Below, piece after piece: positions 22,877 through 31,870 of a DNA stretch of 64,000 bases. Each line of letters begins with the position of its first letter. Position 1 is the first letter of the stretch. The notes beneath the pieces are model-generated. The model worked only from the letters and a program-made list of their open reading frames with translations. It had not been told where the DNA came from and did not search any database. Source of the stretch: Anaerolineae bacterium. GTDB lineage: Bacteria; Chloroflexota; Anaerolineae; Aggregatilineales; Phototrophicaceae. The stretch covers positions 142,394 through 206,393 of the forward strand of contig JAJEBE010000032.1 of assembly GCA_022822545.1 (NCBI GenBank). The letters run 5' to 3'. A program made the translations under genes and the position numbers.

Positions 22877-23792
22877 AGAGCAGATCTACTCCGAGATTGA
22901 TCAAGATTACGAACATAGCCAGGACCATCGCGCCTGCCTGGATGACGGGAAAATCACGATGGAAGATCGCGGTGACCAGCAGACTGCCGACACCGGGCAC
23001 GAGGAAAATGCTTTCTACGATCAGCGAGCCGCCCATCAATCCGCCGAGGGTGAGTCCCATGACGGTGACGACGGGGATAAGCGAATTCTTGAGGGCGTGG
23101 CGCACCAAAACGCGGCGCTCCCGCAAACCCTTGGCGCGGGCCGTGCGGACGTAGTCATCACGCAGCACTTCCAGCAAGCTGGAGCGCACATGCCGCATCA
23201 GCCCGGCCGAGGCGCCGCCGCCCAATGCCAGAGCCGGCATTATCATATGGCGCAAGCCCGCGATTGGATCCTCAAAGATACTCGTATAGCCGGAAGCCGG
23301 CAGCCATTTTAGCTGCACAGCAAAAAGCCAAATCATCAGGATGCCGAGCCAGAAGTTTGGTATCGCCAATCCAACGACGCTGATTAAACTGGCGGTCAGA
23401 TCCCAGCGAGAATTGACGCGGATGGCGGCGAGGATGCCCAGGGGCAAGGCAATGATGGCGGCGATAACGATGGAGACGACCGCCAATTCGATGGACACTG
23501 GCAGACGCTGCACCAGTGATTCCGATACGGGATGTTTGTTGCGAGTTGAGCGTCCCAGGTCGCCTTGGAGCGCCTTGCCCAGCCAGTTGAAATATTGGAT
23601 CGGCAGCGGCTGGTCGAGACCTAATTCCTTGCGCGCGACCTCGAGCGATTCCATCGTGCGAGCAGTATCCGGTCCCAAGATGGCGACGACGGGATCACCG
23701 GGGATGAGGAAGGTCAAGCCGAACACGATGATGCTCATAAAGAAGATGACGGGCAGGGTTTGGATGAGGCGGCGAAGGATATATTTTGACAT
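22842..23792 (-). CDS. ABC transporter permease, DppB type
   Basis: This 316-aa permease is of the DppB/OppB type. It begins MSKYILRRLIQTLPVIFFMSIIVFGL, with the family loop FLIPGDPVVAILG and LGLDQPLPIQYFNWLGKALQGDLGRS. The EAA motif is RTARAKGLRERRVLVRHALKNSLIPVVT. The start was set at 23792 rather than 57 codons upstream because the conserved N-terminus begins there and a promoter with start near 23822 lies inside the longer frame. It is the first gene of the operon dppB-dppC-binding protein-amidohydrolase-Rieske. Confidence 0.93.
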   Translation of the reverse strand: MSKYILRRLIQTLPVIFFMSIIVFGLTFLIPGDPVVAILGPDTARTMESLEVARKELGLDQPLPIQYFNWLGKALQGDLGRSTRNKHPVSESLVQRLPVSIELAVVSIVIAAIIALPLGILAAIRVNSRWDLTASLISVVGLAIPNFWLGILMIWLFAVQLKWLPASGYTSIFEDPIAGLRHMIMPALALGGGASAGLMRHVRSSLLEVLRDDYVRTARAKGLRERRVLVRHALKNSLIPVVTVMGLTLGGLMGGSLIVESIFLVPGVGSLLVTAIFHRDFPVIQAGAMVLAMFVILINLGVDLLYAFLDPRIRYQ

Positions 23793-23828
23793 GGCTTTGA
23801 CGCGCGCAAGGGAAACGGGCTTGTCACT

Positions 23829-23857
23829 AGTATGCTCATTCGGCGATTGGCTGGCAA
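23829..23857 (-). promoter_or_regulatory. promoter of the dipeptide-type ABC operon
   Basis: TTGCCA (23852-23857) and CATACT (23829-23834) are separated by 17 bases on the minus strand. The predicted start near 23822 is 30 bases before the ATG at 23792. Matches are 5/6 and 4/6. Confidence 0.5.
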
Positions 23858-23908
23858 GTAAATGGTCGATTATGGACCCGCAATGCGCTCGGGGCGCGAT
23901 AATGTTTT

Positions 23909-23921
23909 GCCTGCCGCAGGC
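23909..23921. promoter_or_regulatory. perfect inverted repeat between divergent ABC operons
   Basis: GCCTGC-C-GCAGGC is a 13-base palindrome about 55 bases upstream of the dppB-side -35 box. A second palindrome, TGACA-G-TGTCA, lies near 23975. Both sit in the 330-base divergent region and are operator candidates; there is no gene in this stretch (23793-24122). Confidence 0.35.
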
Positions 23922-24122
23922 TGCGCTGTTATTATTGTGGGAAGTGTTGTCGGAAATCCCCAAGCCAGCGCTCTGATCTTGACAGTGTCAGCCTAAGAGG
24001 CGGGGATTCGCGATAGCTAACTCTCGCCGATTGTAGGGAAAGCGAGGCAAGCAATGTAAGGCGGTTGATGCATCAGGTAGGATTATCTGTCAGGCAATTC
24101 TTGTTAATAAAGGAGAACCCCC

Positions 24123-25448
24123 ATGATACTCAGACTATTCATGATTTTTCTATGTCTTATGCTGGTTTCCGGCGTTATGGCGCAAGAGGGAGACCGTCCA
24201 TACGAAGGCACAACGCTCAATCTCTTCTATTTCCCGCTGACCTATATTGTCGGTTTGGAGCCGCTGCTGCCGGAGTTTGAAGAGCTGACCGGCATAACCG
24301 TTGAGTTTGAATTGCTGGAAGAGCAAGCGTCGGTGCAGAAAGCTCAGTTGGAGTTGGCGAGCGGCGCCGGCAATTTCGATGTCGTCGGCATACAAAGCGG
24401 CAATATGCCACTTTATGCTCAAGGCGGCTGGGTGACGCCGATCGAGGACTTCTATGATGCCGACTATGCTGATGCGGACTTGCTAGGCGTCGACGATTTC
24501 GTCGGCTCGACGATGGACGCGCTGGCCTTCGGCGGCACACAGTATTGTCTGCCCATGTTTGCCGCGACGACCATCTTGTATTACCAGATCGACAAATTTG
24601 AAGCGGCCGGCATCGACGGCCCGCCGGCAACTTATGACGAGCTGCTGGAGATCGCGCCCGCGCTGCACAGCGATGAAGTGCCCATGATCGCCTTGCGCGG
24701 CAATCCGCCGGCGGCGCCGGGCAATATCTGGATTTTCAACTCCTTCTTCCATGGCGAAGGCGCCACCTATTTCGCTGACTTCCCGGATGACTTGACGCCG
24801 ACGGTCAATACGCCGGAGGCGATACGAGCGCTGACGAACTTCGTCAACGTCAAGAATAACTACGGGCCGGAAGGCGTCGCCGCCTATGTTTACGACGATG
24901 TGGTCACGTCAATGCAGCAAGGCACGGTTGTGATGGTCATTGATGGCGCGCCCCTGGCTGGCCGGATTCTCCACCCTGAGCAGTCGAGGGTGGCGGGCAA
25001 TCTTGGTTTCGCTGTGATGCCGGGTGGCGCTGCGGGACCGAAGCCGGGTTTCGCGGCGCACGGGCTATGCGTTGTCGCCAATTCTGACAAGCAGGAAGCG
25101 GCTTACAAGTTTGTCGAGTGGGCGTTGAGCTTCAATACGATGAAGCAGATATCACTGGACTCGCCACATGTGGCGGTATCGCGCAACTCGCTGTGGGAAG
25201 ATGCGGACTTTATCGCCAAGTACGACTATAACTACGGTGCCGGCTCCTTCATCAAAGCCTATCAGGACAGCCTGAATGCCGCGCCGGCCGACCATTTCCC
25301 GCCCTTCGCCGCCTGGCCCATACTCAGTGAAATCATGGGGCAAGCGGTTCAGGAAGCCGAGATCGGGGTCAAGACGCCGGAACAAGCGCTCAACGACGCC
25401 AACAAGTTGATGACACAGTACCTGGAAGATGAGGGCTATCTCCCTTAA
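24123..25448 (+). CDS. sugar-type ABC transporter substrate-binding protein (SBP_bac_1)
   Basis: This 441-aa secreted binding protein has a signal peptide (MILRLFMIFLCLMLVSGVMAQ) that ends in an AQ-type site without a lipobox cysteine. The mature part has the family-1 pattern: TTLNLFYFPLTYIVGLEPLLPEFEELTGI, FDVVGIQSGNMPLYAQGGWVTPIEDF, LPMFAATTILYYQIDKFEAAGI, and KFVEWALSF near the end. AAAGGAG precedes the ATG at good spacing. It heads an operon with two MalF/MalG-type permeases followed by two sulfatases, so a (possibly sulfated) sugar or related glycan fragment is a reasonable ligand. A stem-loop separates it from the permeases. Confidence 0.93.
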   Translation: MILRLFMIFLCLMLVSGVMAQEGDRPYEGTTLNLFYFPLTYIVGLEPLLPEFEELTGITVEFELLEEQASVQKAQLELASGAGNFDVVGIQSGNMPLYAQGGWVTPIEDFYDADYADADLLGVDDFVGSTMDALAFGGTQYCLPMFAATTILYYQIDKFEAAGIDGPPATYDELLEIAPALHSDEVPMIALRGNPPAAPGNIWIFNSFFHGEGATYFADFPDDLTPTVNTPEAIRALTNFVNVKNNYGPEGVAAYVYDDVVTSMQQGTVVMVIDGAPLAGRILHPEQSRVAGNLGFAVMPGGAAGPKPGFAAHGLCVVANSDKQEAAYKFVEWALSFNTMKQISLDSPHVAVSRNSLWEDADFIAKYDYNYGAGSFIKAYQDSLNAAPADHFPPFAAWPILSEIMGQAVQEAEIGVKTPEQALNDANKLMTQYLEDEGYLP

Positions 25449-25458
25449 GGACGGCTCG

Positions 25459-25506
25459 CAAGTCAATGACCCTCGGGTTGGATGCTGACGGCCCGGGGGT
25501 CACTTG
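25459..25506 (+). terminator. intercistronic stem-loop after the sugar binding-protein gene
   Basis: TGACCC (25467) pairs with GGGTCA (25497-25502), extended inside by CGGG/CCCG and outside by CAAG/CTTG. There is no T run. It lies 18 bases after the binding-protein stop, matching the arrangement in the other ABC operon at 20283. Confidence 0.55.
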
Positions 25507-25562
25507 AATATCTCCGCCATCCAATAGACCGCCGCGGTTGCGGGTTGGAAGAGGATGCCCTC

Positions 25563-26483
25563 ATGTCGCTTGTAGCCAGAGCTCTCGGCCGCCGCAAGGG
25601 ACCTGAGGACTTGGGATCAAGTCAGGCCCATTACAAGTACCTGGCGCCATCGATTGCGCTGTTGCTGGTGCTGACGATCCTGCCGATGCTGTTCACAGTG
25701 TATTTGAGCACCTCATCATTGTCCTATACCAGCCCCCGGCCGCCGCGCTTCATAGCCCTGCGCAATTATGAGCGTCTGCTGGACGATGCGCGCTTCCTGC
25801 AGAGTATCCCGGTCAGTCTCCTTTTCATCGTCGCGCCGGTGTCGATCCAACTGGTGCTGGGTTTCATCGTCGCTGTCATCATGAACGAGCGTCTGCCCTT
25901 CATGCGCTGGCTGCGTTTTGTCTTTGTCGCGCCCATGGTGATCCCGCCGATCGCCATGGGTTTGATGTGGCGCGTGCTCTATACCCCGCATTTGGGAGGC
26001 GTGAATTATTTTCTCAGCCTGGTTGGCATTGATGGTCCCGGCTGGCTAACCGAGCCTAATTGGGCGTTGGCCGCCATCATTATCGTCGCTGTCTGGGGCT
26101 GGACGCCCTTCGTCGGTCTCTTCTTTCTGGCGGTCATGCAGTCCATTCCCGAGGAATTGTATGAGGCGGGCGTCATTGACGGCGCCACTTGGGTCCAATC
26201 CGTCCGCCATATTACCTTGCCGCTGTTGCGCCCGACCTTCGCCTTCATCGGCATCTTCCGCGTCATCGAATCGCTGGGCATCTTCCCCATCATCTATATC
26301 GTGACCAATGGCGGGCCGGCCACCGCGACCGAGACGGTGAACTTCTATGGCTTCGTCAGCGGCTTCAATAACCTGCGGGTAGGCTATGCCTCCGCCATAA
26401 TTGTTGTCTTTTTCCTTATGCTTTTCGTAATTGTCGTGCCGACCATGCGATTCTTGTTGAGAAATGTGCAAGTGGGTGACTAA
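25563..26483 (+). CDS. ABC transporter permease, MalF/UgpA type
   Basis: This 306-aa inner-membrane permease has six predicted helices. The first follows AHYKYLAPSIALLLVLTILPMLFTVYLS, and the EAA loop EELYEAGVIDGATWVQSVRHITLPLLRPT is typical of carbohydrate-uptake CUT1 permeases. The ATG at 25563 is preceded by GGAAGAGGA; an in-frame start at 25482 would add a 27-residue non-family leader. It is followed by the partner permease after three bases. The ATPase subunit is not encoded nearby. Confidence 0.92.
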   Translation: MSLVARALGRRKGPEDLGSSQAHYKYLAPSIALLLVLTILPMLFTVYLSTSSLSYTSPRPPRFIALRNYERLLDDARFLQSIPVSLLFIVAPVSIQLVLGFIVAVIMNERLPFMRWLRFVFVAPMVIPPIAMGLMWRVLYTPHLGGVNYFLSLVGIDGPGWLTEPNWALAAIIIVAVWGWTPFVGLFFLAVMQSIPEELYEAGVIDGATWVQSVRHITLPLLRPTFAFIGIFRVIESLGIFPIIYIVTNGGPATATETVNFYGFVSGFNNLRVGYASAIIVVFFLMLFVIVVPTMRFLLRNVQVGD

Positions 26484-26486
26484 CCA

Positions 26487-27314
26487 GTGAAGCGCCGTTC
26501 CACAGTCACGACCTTCAGCCTGTATACGGTGGGCACGCTCTATGGCGCGGCCGTGCTCTTTCCCATCATCTGGATGCTGATGCTGGCGCTGAAGAGCCAA
26601 TTGGACGCCTTCGCCTATCCGCCGCTGCTCATATTCGAGCCGACCCTGGAGCATTTCAGCGCCATCTTCCAGGACAGAGAATTCCTGGAAGCTATCGCCA
26701 ACAGCATCATCATCTCGTCCGGTTCGGTATTTTTTGCCATGCTTTTCGCCATCCCCGCTACCTTTGCCTTGACCATCATGCAGAGACGCGCGCGGCGCAA
26801 TGCCCTGCTCACCATCCTGCTGATACGGACGGCGCCGGGCATGATCTACCTGTTGCCGTATTTTGTCATCTATTCGCGGCTCGGCATGCTTGATACGCAC
26901 ATGGCGCTGATCGTCATCTATCTCATTTTCAACGTGCCGCTGATCATCTGGACGCTGATGCCGGTCTGGAGCGCTGTGCCCAGGGAGTTGCGCGAATCGG
27001 GCATGATTGACGGCGCCAGCTTGTGGCAGATTTTGTTCTTCATTGAACTGCCCCTGGTGCGCATTGGCATCATCGCCTCGGGGATAGTCGCCTTCTTGTT
27101 CGCTTGGAATGAATTCTTGTTCGCGGTCGTCATCACCGCTAACGACTCGGTCACCCTGGCCGTCGCCATCACTCGCTATATGGGTTATGAAGGCACGGAA
27201 TGGGGCAAGCTGGCCGCGGCGGCCGCGGTTATGATGTTACCCGGCATCGTCTTCGGTTTCCTGATTCAACGCTATATGATAACGGGGCTGACCGCGGGGG
27301 CGATCAAAGGCTAG
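26487..27314 (+). CDS. ABC transporter permease, MalG/UgpE type
   Basis: This 275-aa permease has a GTG start at 26487, three bases after the partner gene. It contains the N-terminal helix FSLYTVGTLYGAAVLFPIIWMLMLALKS and the EAA loop PRELRESGMIDGASLWQILFFIELPLVRIGI, then AWNEFLFAVVIT. This is the second membrane subunit of a CUT1-type importer. It ends 48 bases before a sulfatase gene on the same strand, suggesting that uptake and desulfation are expressed together. Confidence 0.92.
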   Translation: MKRRSTVTTFSLYTVGTLYGAAVLFPIIWMLMLALKSQLDAFAYPPLLIFEPTLEHFSAIFQDREFLEAIANSIIISSGSVFFAMLFAIPATFALTIMQRRARRNALLTILLIRTAPGMIYLLPYFVIYSRLGMLDTHMALIVIYLIFNVPLIIWTLMPVWSAVPRELRESGMIDGASLWQILFFIELPLVRIGIIASGIVAFLFAWNEFLFAVVITANDSVTLAVAITRYMGYEGTEWGKLAAAAAVMMLPGIVFGFLIQRYMITGLTAGAIKG

Positions 27315-27362
27315 CCCTGCCTCGATACGGACCGGTTTATCGTCAATGAAAAAGTGAGTGAT

Positions 27363-28769
27363 ATGAGCGCGAAGCCACCCAACATACTCTGGATCTGCAC
27401 CGATCAACAGCGTTACGACACCATCGGCGCACTGAATAATCCGCAGGTTCACAGTCCCAATATCGACAGACTGGTTGCCGGCGGCGTCGCCTTTGAGCAG
27501 GCCCATTGCCAAAGCCCCATTTGTACGCCAAGCCGCGGCAGCTTCTTGACCGGCATGTATCCCAGCACGGTCCATGCCTGCTTCAACGGAAACGACAGAT
27601 GGGCGGAAGCGGCGCCGCTGATCACGGCGTTGCTGGCGGATGCTGGCTACGATTGCGCGCTGGCCGGCAAGCTGCACCTGGCGGGCGCTTTCGGACGCGT
27701 CGAGCCGCGCCCTCAACACGACGGCTATCGGCTCTTCCACTGGAGCCACGACCCGGAGGATCAATGGGAGGCGGGGCATGCCTACGCCGACTGGATTGCC
27801 GCGCAGGGTCATGATCTTGGCGAGTTGCGACAGTCTCCGCATGATATTCCGCCGGAACTGCACCAAACGACCTGGTGCAGCGACCGCGCGATTGACTTCA
27901 TCGAAGCCGACCACGATGGCAAACCCTGGCTGATGAGCGTCAACATCTTTGATCCACATGAGCCTTTCGACCCGCCGCAGCCTTACCTCGATCGTTTTGA
28001 TGTCGACGCGCTTTCCGGGCCCGCCTTTCGCGAAAGCGACCTGACAGCGCAAGCGCAACTGGCAGCGATTGACTTTCAAACGCCCTGCCGCCGGCCGGAA
28101 GAATTCAAGGCCAAATGGATACAAGCCGCCTATTACGCCATGATTGAATTGATCGACGACAACGTTGGACGTATGCTGGACGCGCTAGACCGGACCGGCC
28201 AACGCGAGAGCACCATCGTAATATTTATGAGCGACCACGGCGAAATGCTGGGCGATCACGGCTTGCTGCAAAAGGGCTGCCGCTTTTATGAAGGCTTGGT
28301 GCGGGTACCGCTCATATTTTCCTGGCCCGGGCAATTTCTCGAAGGCGCGCGGCGGAATGCTCTGGTTGAGCTGATCGACATCGCGCCGACCCTGCTTGAA
28401 TTGGCGGGCCTTCCCGTTCCCGCTCGGATGCAGGGACGTTCTTTGGCGCGCCTGCTACGTGCTCCAGAGGCCCCCGATTCTCATCGCGAGTTCGTTCGCA
28501 GCGAATACTACGATGCTGTCAACGCCAAGTACAACCCGTCTTTCAATGGCACGTTCGCCACGATGCTGCGCGATGAGCGCTATAAACTGATCATGTATCA
28601 CGGGCAGGGCATCGGCGAACTCTTTGATCTTGCAGCGGACCCCGATGAATTTGTAAATCTTTGGGATGATCCGGCGCTGCTCGCGACGAAATTGCGCTTG
28701 ATGCAGAGGAGCTTCGACGCGCTGGCATTGGCCACCGATCTGGGGACCGAAGCTGTCACCGTCTTCTAG
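27363..28769 (+). CDS. sulfatase (type I, formylglycine-dependent)
   Basis: This 468-aa alkaline-phosphatase-superfamily sulfatase has the signature SPICTPSRGSFLTG, with Cys (about residue 54) in C-x-P-x-R as the residue matured to formylglycine. Metal-binding NILWICTDQQR at the N-terminus and FMSDHGEMLGDHGLLQKG near residue 290 complete the site. No signal peptide is visible, so it is probably cytoplasmic. The ATG at 27363 follows a GTGAG stretch; a GTG start three codons earlier is possible. It sits downstream of the CUT1-type importer and upstream of a second sulfatase. The substrate (a sugar sulfate or other organosulfate) is inferred from context. Confidence 0.93.
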   Translation: MSAKPPNILWICTDQQRYDTIGALNNPQVHSPNIDRLVAGGVAFEQAHCQSPICTPSRGSFLTGMYPSTVHACFNGNDRWAEAAPLITALLADAGYDCALAGKLHLAGAFGRVEPRPQHDGYRLFHWSHDPEDQWEAGHAYADWIAAQGHDLGELRQSPHDIPPELHQTTWCSDRAIDFIEADHDGKPWLMSVNIFDPHEPFDPPQPYLDRFDVDALSGPAFRESDLTAQAQLAAIDFQTPCRRPEEFKAKWIQAAYYAMIELIDDNVGRMLDALDRTGQRESTIVIFMSDHGEMLGDHGLLQKGCRFYEGLVRVPLIFSWPGQFLEGARRNALVELIDIAPTLLELAGLPVPARMQGRSLARLLRAPEAPDSHREFVRSEYYDAVNAKYNPSFNGTFATMLRDERYKLIMYHGQGIGELFDLAADPDEFVNLWDDPALLATKLRLMQRSFDALALATDLGTEAVTVF

Positions 28770-28882
28770 AGCTGTTTATCCCAGATCAGATAAGGGCGCC
28801 AAGCAAAGACGTCTCCAGCGCAAGGGAAAACGGCGAATGCGCCTTTGCCTTTTGCCAGTTCAGTCGCGGAAGGGATACTCAA

Positions 28883-30418
28883 ATGAAAGCGATCATGATC
28901 ATGTTTGACACACTTAATCGGCGAATGCTGCCGCCTTATGGCAACGATTGGGTGCATGCGCCGAATTTCCAGCGCCTGGCGGAGCGCAGCGCTGTTTTTG
29001 ATCGCTGCTATGTCGGCAGCATGCCCTGCATGCCGGCGCGCCGCGAGCTGCATACCGGGCGTTATAATTTCCTGCATCGCGGCTGGACGCCTCTGGAACC
29101 CTTTGACGACTCGATGCCGGAGATCCTCAAGACCAACGGCGTCTATACGCGCCTGGTGACCGATCATCAGCATTACTGGGAAGATGGCGGCGCTACCTAT
29201 CACAACCGCTACAGCAGCTATGAATTCATCCGCGGGCAGGAAGGCGATTTCTGGAAAGGGCAGGTGGAACCGACGGTCGAGATTCCCTTCAACTCGCGCG
29301 GGCTGGATGACCCCAGTTTTGTCGACGACAGCTGGAAGCAGGACTGGATCAATCGCAGCTATATGCCCCAACCGGAAGCTCAGCCGCAAGCGCGGACCTT
29401 CAACGCGGGCATGGAATTCATCCGCGACAACCACGATGCCGATAATTGGTACTTGCAGATCGAAACCTTCGACCCGCATGAACCCTTCTTCAGCCATCAG
29501 GAATTCAAGAATCTCTACCCGAGGCTACTTGATGAGCCCCCGCCCGAGCTCGCTTTCGACTGGCCCAGTTACAAGCCCGTGACCGAATCCGAGGAATATG
29601 TTCAGCACATGCGCTATCAATATACGGCTCTGCTCAGCATGTGCGACCGATACCTGGGCCGCGCGCTTGACCTGATGGACGAACTTGAGATGTGGGACGA
29701 TACGATGCTGATCGTCTGCACCGACCATGGTTTCATGCTGGGCGAGCATGATTGGTGGGCCAAGAACAGACAGCCCTGGTATCAGGAGCTGGCGCATACG
29801 CCACTCTTCATCTGGGATCCGCGCAGCCGCATAGCCGGTGAACGGCGCGATAGCCTGATCCAGATGATCGACTTGCCGGCGACCTTGCTGGACTACTTCA
29901 ATATCGGATTGCCGAGAGATATGCAAGGCCTGCCGCTCAAGGATACAGTGGCCGGGGATAAACCCGTCCGCGAAGCGGCGCTCTTCGGCATTCACGGCGG
30001 GCATGTCAATTGCACCGACGGCAGATATGTTTACATGCGCGCGCCGGATAACCCCGCCAACGAGCCTCTGTACGAATATACGCTGATGCCGCTGCGTATT
30101 CGGTCGCGCTTTGCCATGATGGACCTAAAGGACATTCAACTGGCTGAGCCCTTCACTTTCACCAAGGGCAGCCGCACCATGAAGATACCGGCGCGGGCCT
30201 GGCCCGATGCGCATTCCTTCGGCAACTTGCTGTTCAATGTCGAAGAAGATCCAGGGCAAGAGAGACCTTTGGATAACTCTGAAATCGAAGCGATGATGAT
30301 CGGTCACATGCTGCGGCTGATGCAAGAGAATGACAGCCCGCCCGAACAATTTGAGCGCCTGGGTTTGGAGACATACATTATAGACCAGGGCTCAAATTCG
30401 GCTGGCACTTCAGCTTGA
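28883..30418 (+). CDS. sulfatase (type I), second copy
   Basis: This 511-aa sulfatase homologue has C-M-P-A-R at about residue 49 (GSMPCMPARRELHTGRYNF), satisfying C-x-P-x-R. MIMFDTLNRRMLPPYG opens the first metal site, and VCTDHGFMLGEHDWWAKNRQPWYQEL gives the second. It is clearly diverged from the neighbouring sulfatase and lacks a signal peptide. GGAAGGGA precedes the ATG. Proteins of this subgroup are common in bacteria that degrade sulfated polysaccharides, and a few act as phosphodiesterase-like hydrolases. It ends 27 bases from a convergent amidase gene. Confidence 0.9.
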   Translation: MKAIMIMFDTLNRRMLPPYGNDWVHAPNFQRLAERSAVFDRCYVGSMPCMPARRELHTGRYNFLHRGWTPLEPFDDSMPEILKTNGVYTRLVTDHQHYWEDGGATYHNRYSSYEFIRGQEGDFWKGQVEPTVEIPFNSRGLDDPSFVDDSWKQDWINRSYMPQPEAQPQARTFNAGMEFIRDNHDADNWYLQIETFDPHEPFFSHQEFKNLYPRLLDEPPPELAFDWPSYKPVTESEEYVQHMRYQYTALLSMCDRYLGRALDLMDELEMWDDTMLIVCTDHGFMLGEHDWWAKNRQPWYQELAHTPLFIWDPRSRIAGERRDSLIQMIDLPATLLDYFNIGLPRDMQGLPLKDTVAGDKPVREAALFGIHGGHVNCTDGRYVYMRAPDNPANEPLYEYTLMPLRIRSRFAMMDLKDIQLAEPFTFTKGSRTMKIPARAWPDAHSFGNLLFNVEEDPGQERPLDNSEIEAMMIGHMLRLMQENDSPPEQFERLGLETYIIDQGSNSAGTSA

Positions 30419-30445
30419 CATTGCGCGCGTTGGCTATTTCATGCT

Positions 30446-31870
30446 TCAGTTGTAGACATGCGGCGAATGACGTCTGTGCCAGTCCTGAGCCTGCTCGTAG
30501 GCGTAGGCGATGCGATAGAGCGTCGCCTCGTCAAAGGGCCGCCCCATCAATTGATAGCCGATTGGCAGACCATCAGGCGTGAATCCGGCTGGCGCGCTGA
30601 TGGCCGGCTGACCACTCAGATTGGCGGGATAGACGTGGTGAATGAATCCATCGGTTGGGGTTTCGCCGTCGGCCATGTCCTCGCGCGGTTTGCGCACATC
30701 GCTCAGCAGCGGGGCGGGCACGGGAATCGTCGGCGAAATCAGGGCGTCCAGATTTTCGCGCCCGAAGAGAGCCTGCATGGCAGAGCGAAAGCGCTCGCGG
30801 GCGCGCAAGGCCGCCAGATATTGCGTCGCCAGCAGGACTTGACCCATCTGCAAGGTAGCGCGCGTGCCGGGGCTGTATAGGTGGCCCTTCTCACGTATTT
30901 GGCGCCGATGATAGCTGGCGGATTCAGCCATCCTGATGGTGATAAGCGTCTCCCGCGTCAGTTCCAATTCGGGCAAGCTGACCTCGATGATGTCCGCGCC
31001 CATATCCGCCAGCTCAGTGATGACGGCTTCGGTCGCAGCGCGCACGCTGTCTACGACGCCGGGGTACAAGAAATAGCCGCGCTCGATACCGATGCGCAGG
31101 CCGCGCAGGCCCTCTTCCATGCCGGCGGTGAAGTCCGGCACATCGGCGCGAGCGGAGTTGGCGTCTTTGGGATCGTGCCCGGCGATCGCGCCCAACATCA
31201 GCGCATTGTCGCTCACCGTGCGCGTCAGCGGCCCGACATGATCGAGCGACCAGGCAAGCGGCACTACGCCGTATGCGCTGACGCGCCCGTAGGTCGCTTT
31301 CATGCCGACAAGATTGTTGATGGAAGCCGGGATGCGGATAGACCCTCCCGTATCGGTGCCGATGGTCCCGAAGGCCGAGCGCGCCGTCGTGGCCACACCG
31401 GAGCCTATGCTGCTGCCGCCCGGGAATCTCGTGAGATCCCAGGGACTGCGCGTCGGTGGCTGGCTGCCGCCGCAGGAGAATTCATGGCAGCGCGTTTTGC
31501 CGAGCAGGACGGCGCCGGCCGCGTATAGTTTATGCACGACCGTCGCATCATAGTCTGGGACAAAGCCTTCCAGCACTTTCGAGCCCACTTCGGTCAGGAT
31601 GCCCCGGGTATAGCAATTGTCTTTCACGCCGATGGGGATACCGTGCAGGGGACCGCGGTCGCTTCCGGCAGCGAGTTCTCGATCGGCGCTTTCGGCGGCC
31701 GCCAGCGCTAGGTCCGCGGGCACGGTGGCGTAGGCTTGCAGCGTCGGCTCGGTCTCTTTGATGCGCGCGAGCGCCGCCTCGGTCAGCGCGACCGATGTCG
31801 TCCCGCCGCGCCGCAGGGCGGATGCCGCTTCACTGATGGACAGATCAACAAGGCCGCGGGATTCAGTCAT
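30446..31870 (-). CDS. amidase-signature hydrolase (AtzE/GatA-like)
   Basis: This 474-aa amidase has the catalytic Lys in GIPIGVKDN, the signature GGSSIGSGVATTARSAFGTIGTDTGGSIRIPAS with the serine pair, and the usual AYGVVPLAWSLDHVGPLTRTV. The C-terminus NLSGQPAISAPAGFTPDGLPIGYQLMG is shared with GatA and AtzE. Its ATG overlaps the stop of a 66-aa GatC/AtzG-like gene by eight bases. The pairing of an amidase with a small GatC-like subunit is the AtzE-AtzG arrangement (carboxybiuret hydrolase family) and argues against a housekeeping GatCAB, since no gatB lies here. Confidence 0.87.
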   Translation of the reverse strand: MTESRGLVDLSISEAASALRRGGTTSVALTEAALARIKETEPTLQAYATVPADLALAAAESADRELAAGSDRGPLHGIPIGVKDNCYTRGILTEVGSKVLEGFVPDYDATVVHKLYAAGAVLLGKTRCHEFSCGGSQPPTRSPWDLTRFPGGSSIGSGVATTARSAFGTIGTDTGGSIRIPASINNLVGMKATYGRVSAYGVVPLAWSLDHVGPLTRTVSDNALMLGAIAGHDPKDANSARADVPDFTAGMEEGLRGLRIGIERGYFLYPGVVDSVRAATEAVITELADMGADIIEVSLPELELTRETLITIRMAESASYHRRQIREKGHLYSPGTRATLQMGQVLLATQYLAALRARERFRSAMQALFGRENLDALISPTIPVPAPLLSDVRKPREDMADGETPTDGFIHHVYPANLSGQPAISAPAGFTPDGLPIGYQLMGRPFDEATLYRIAYAYEQAQDWHRRHSPHVYN

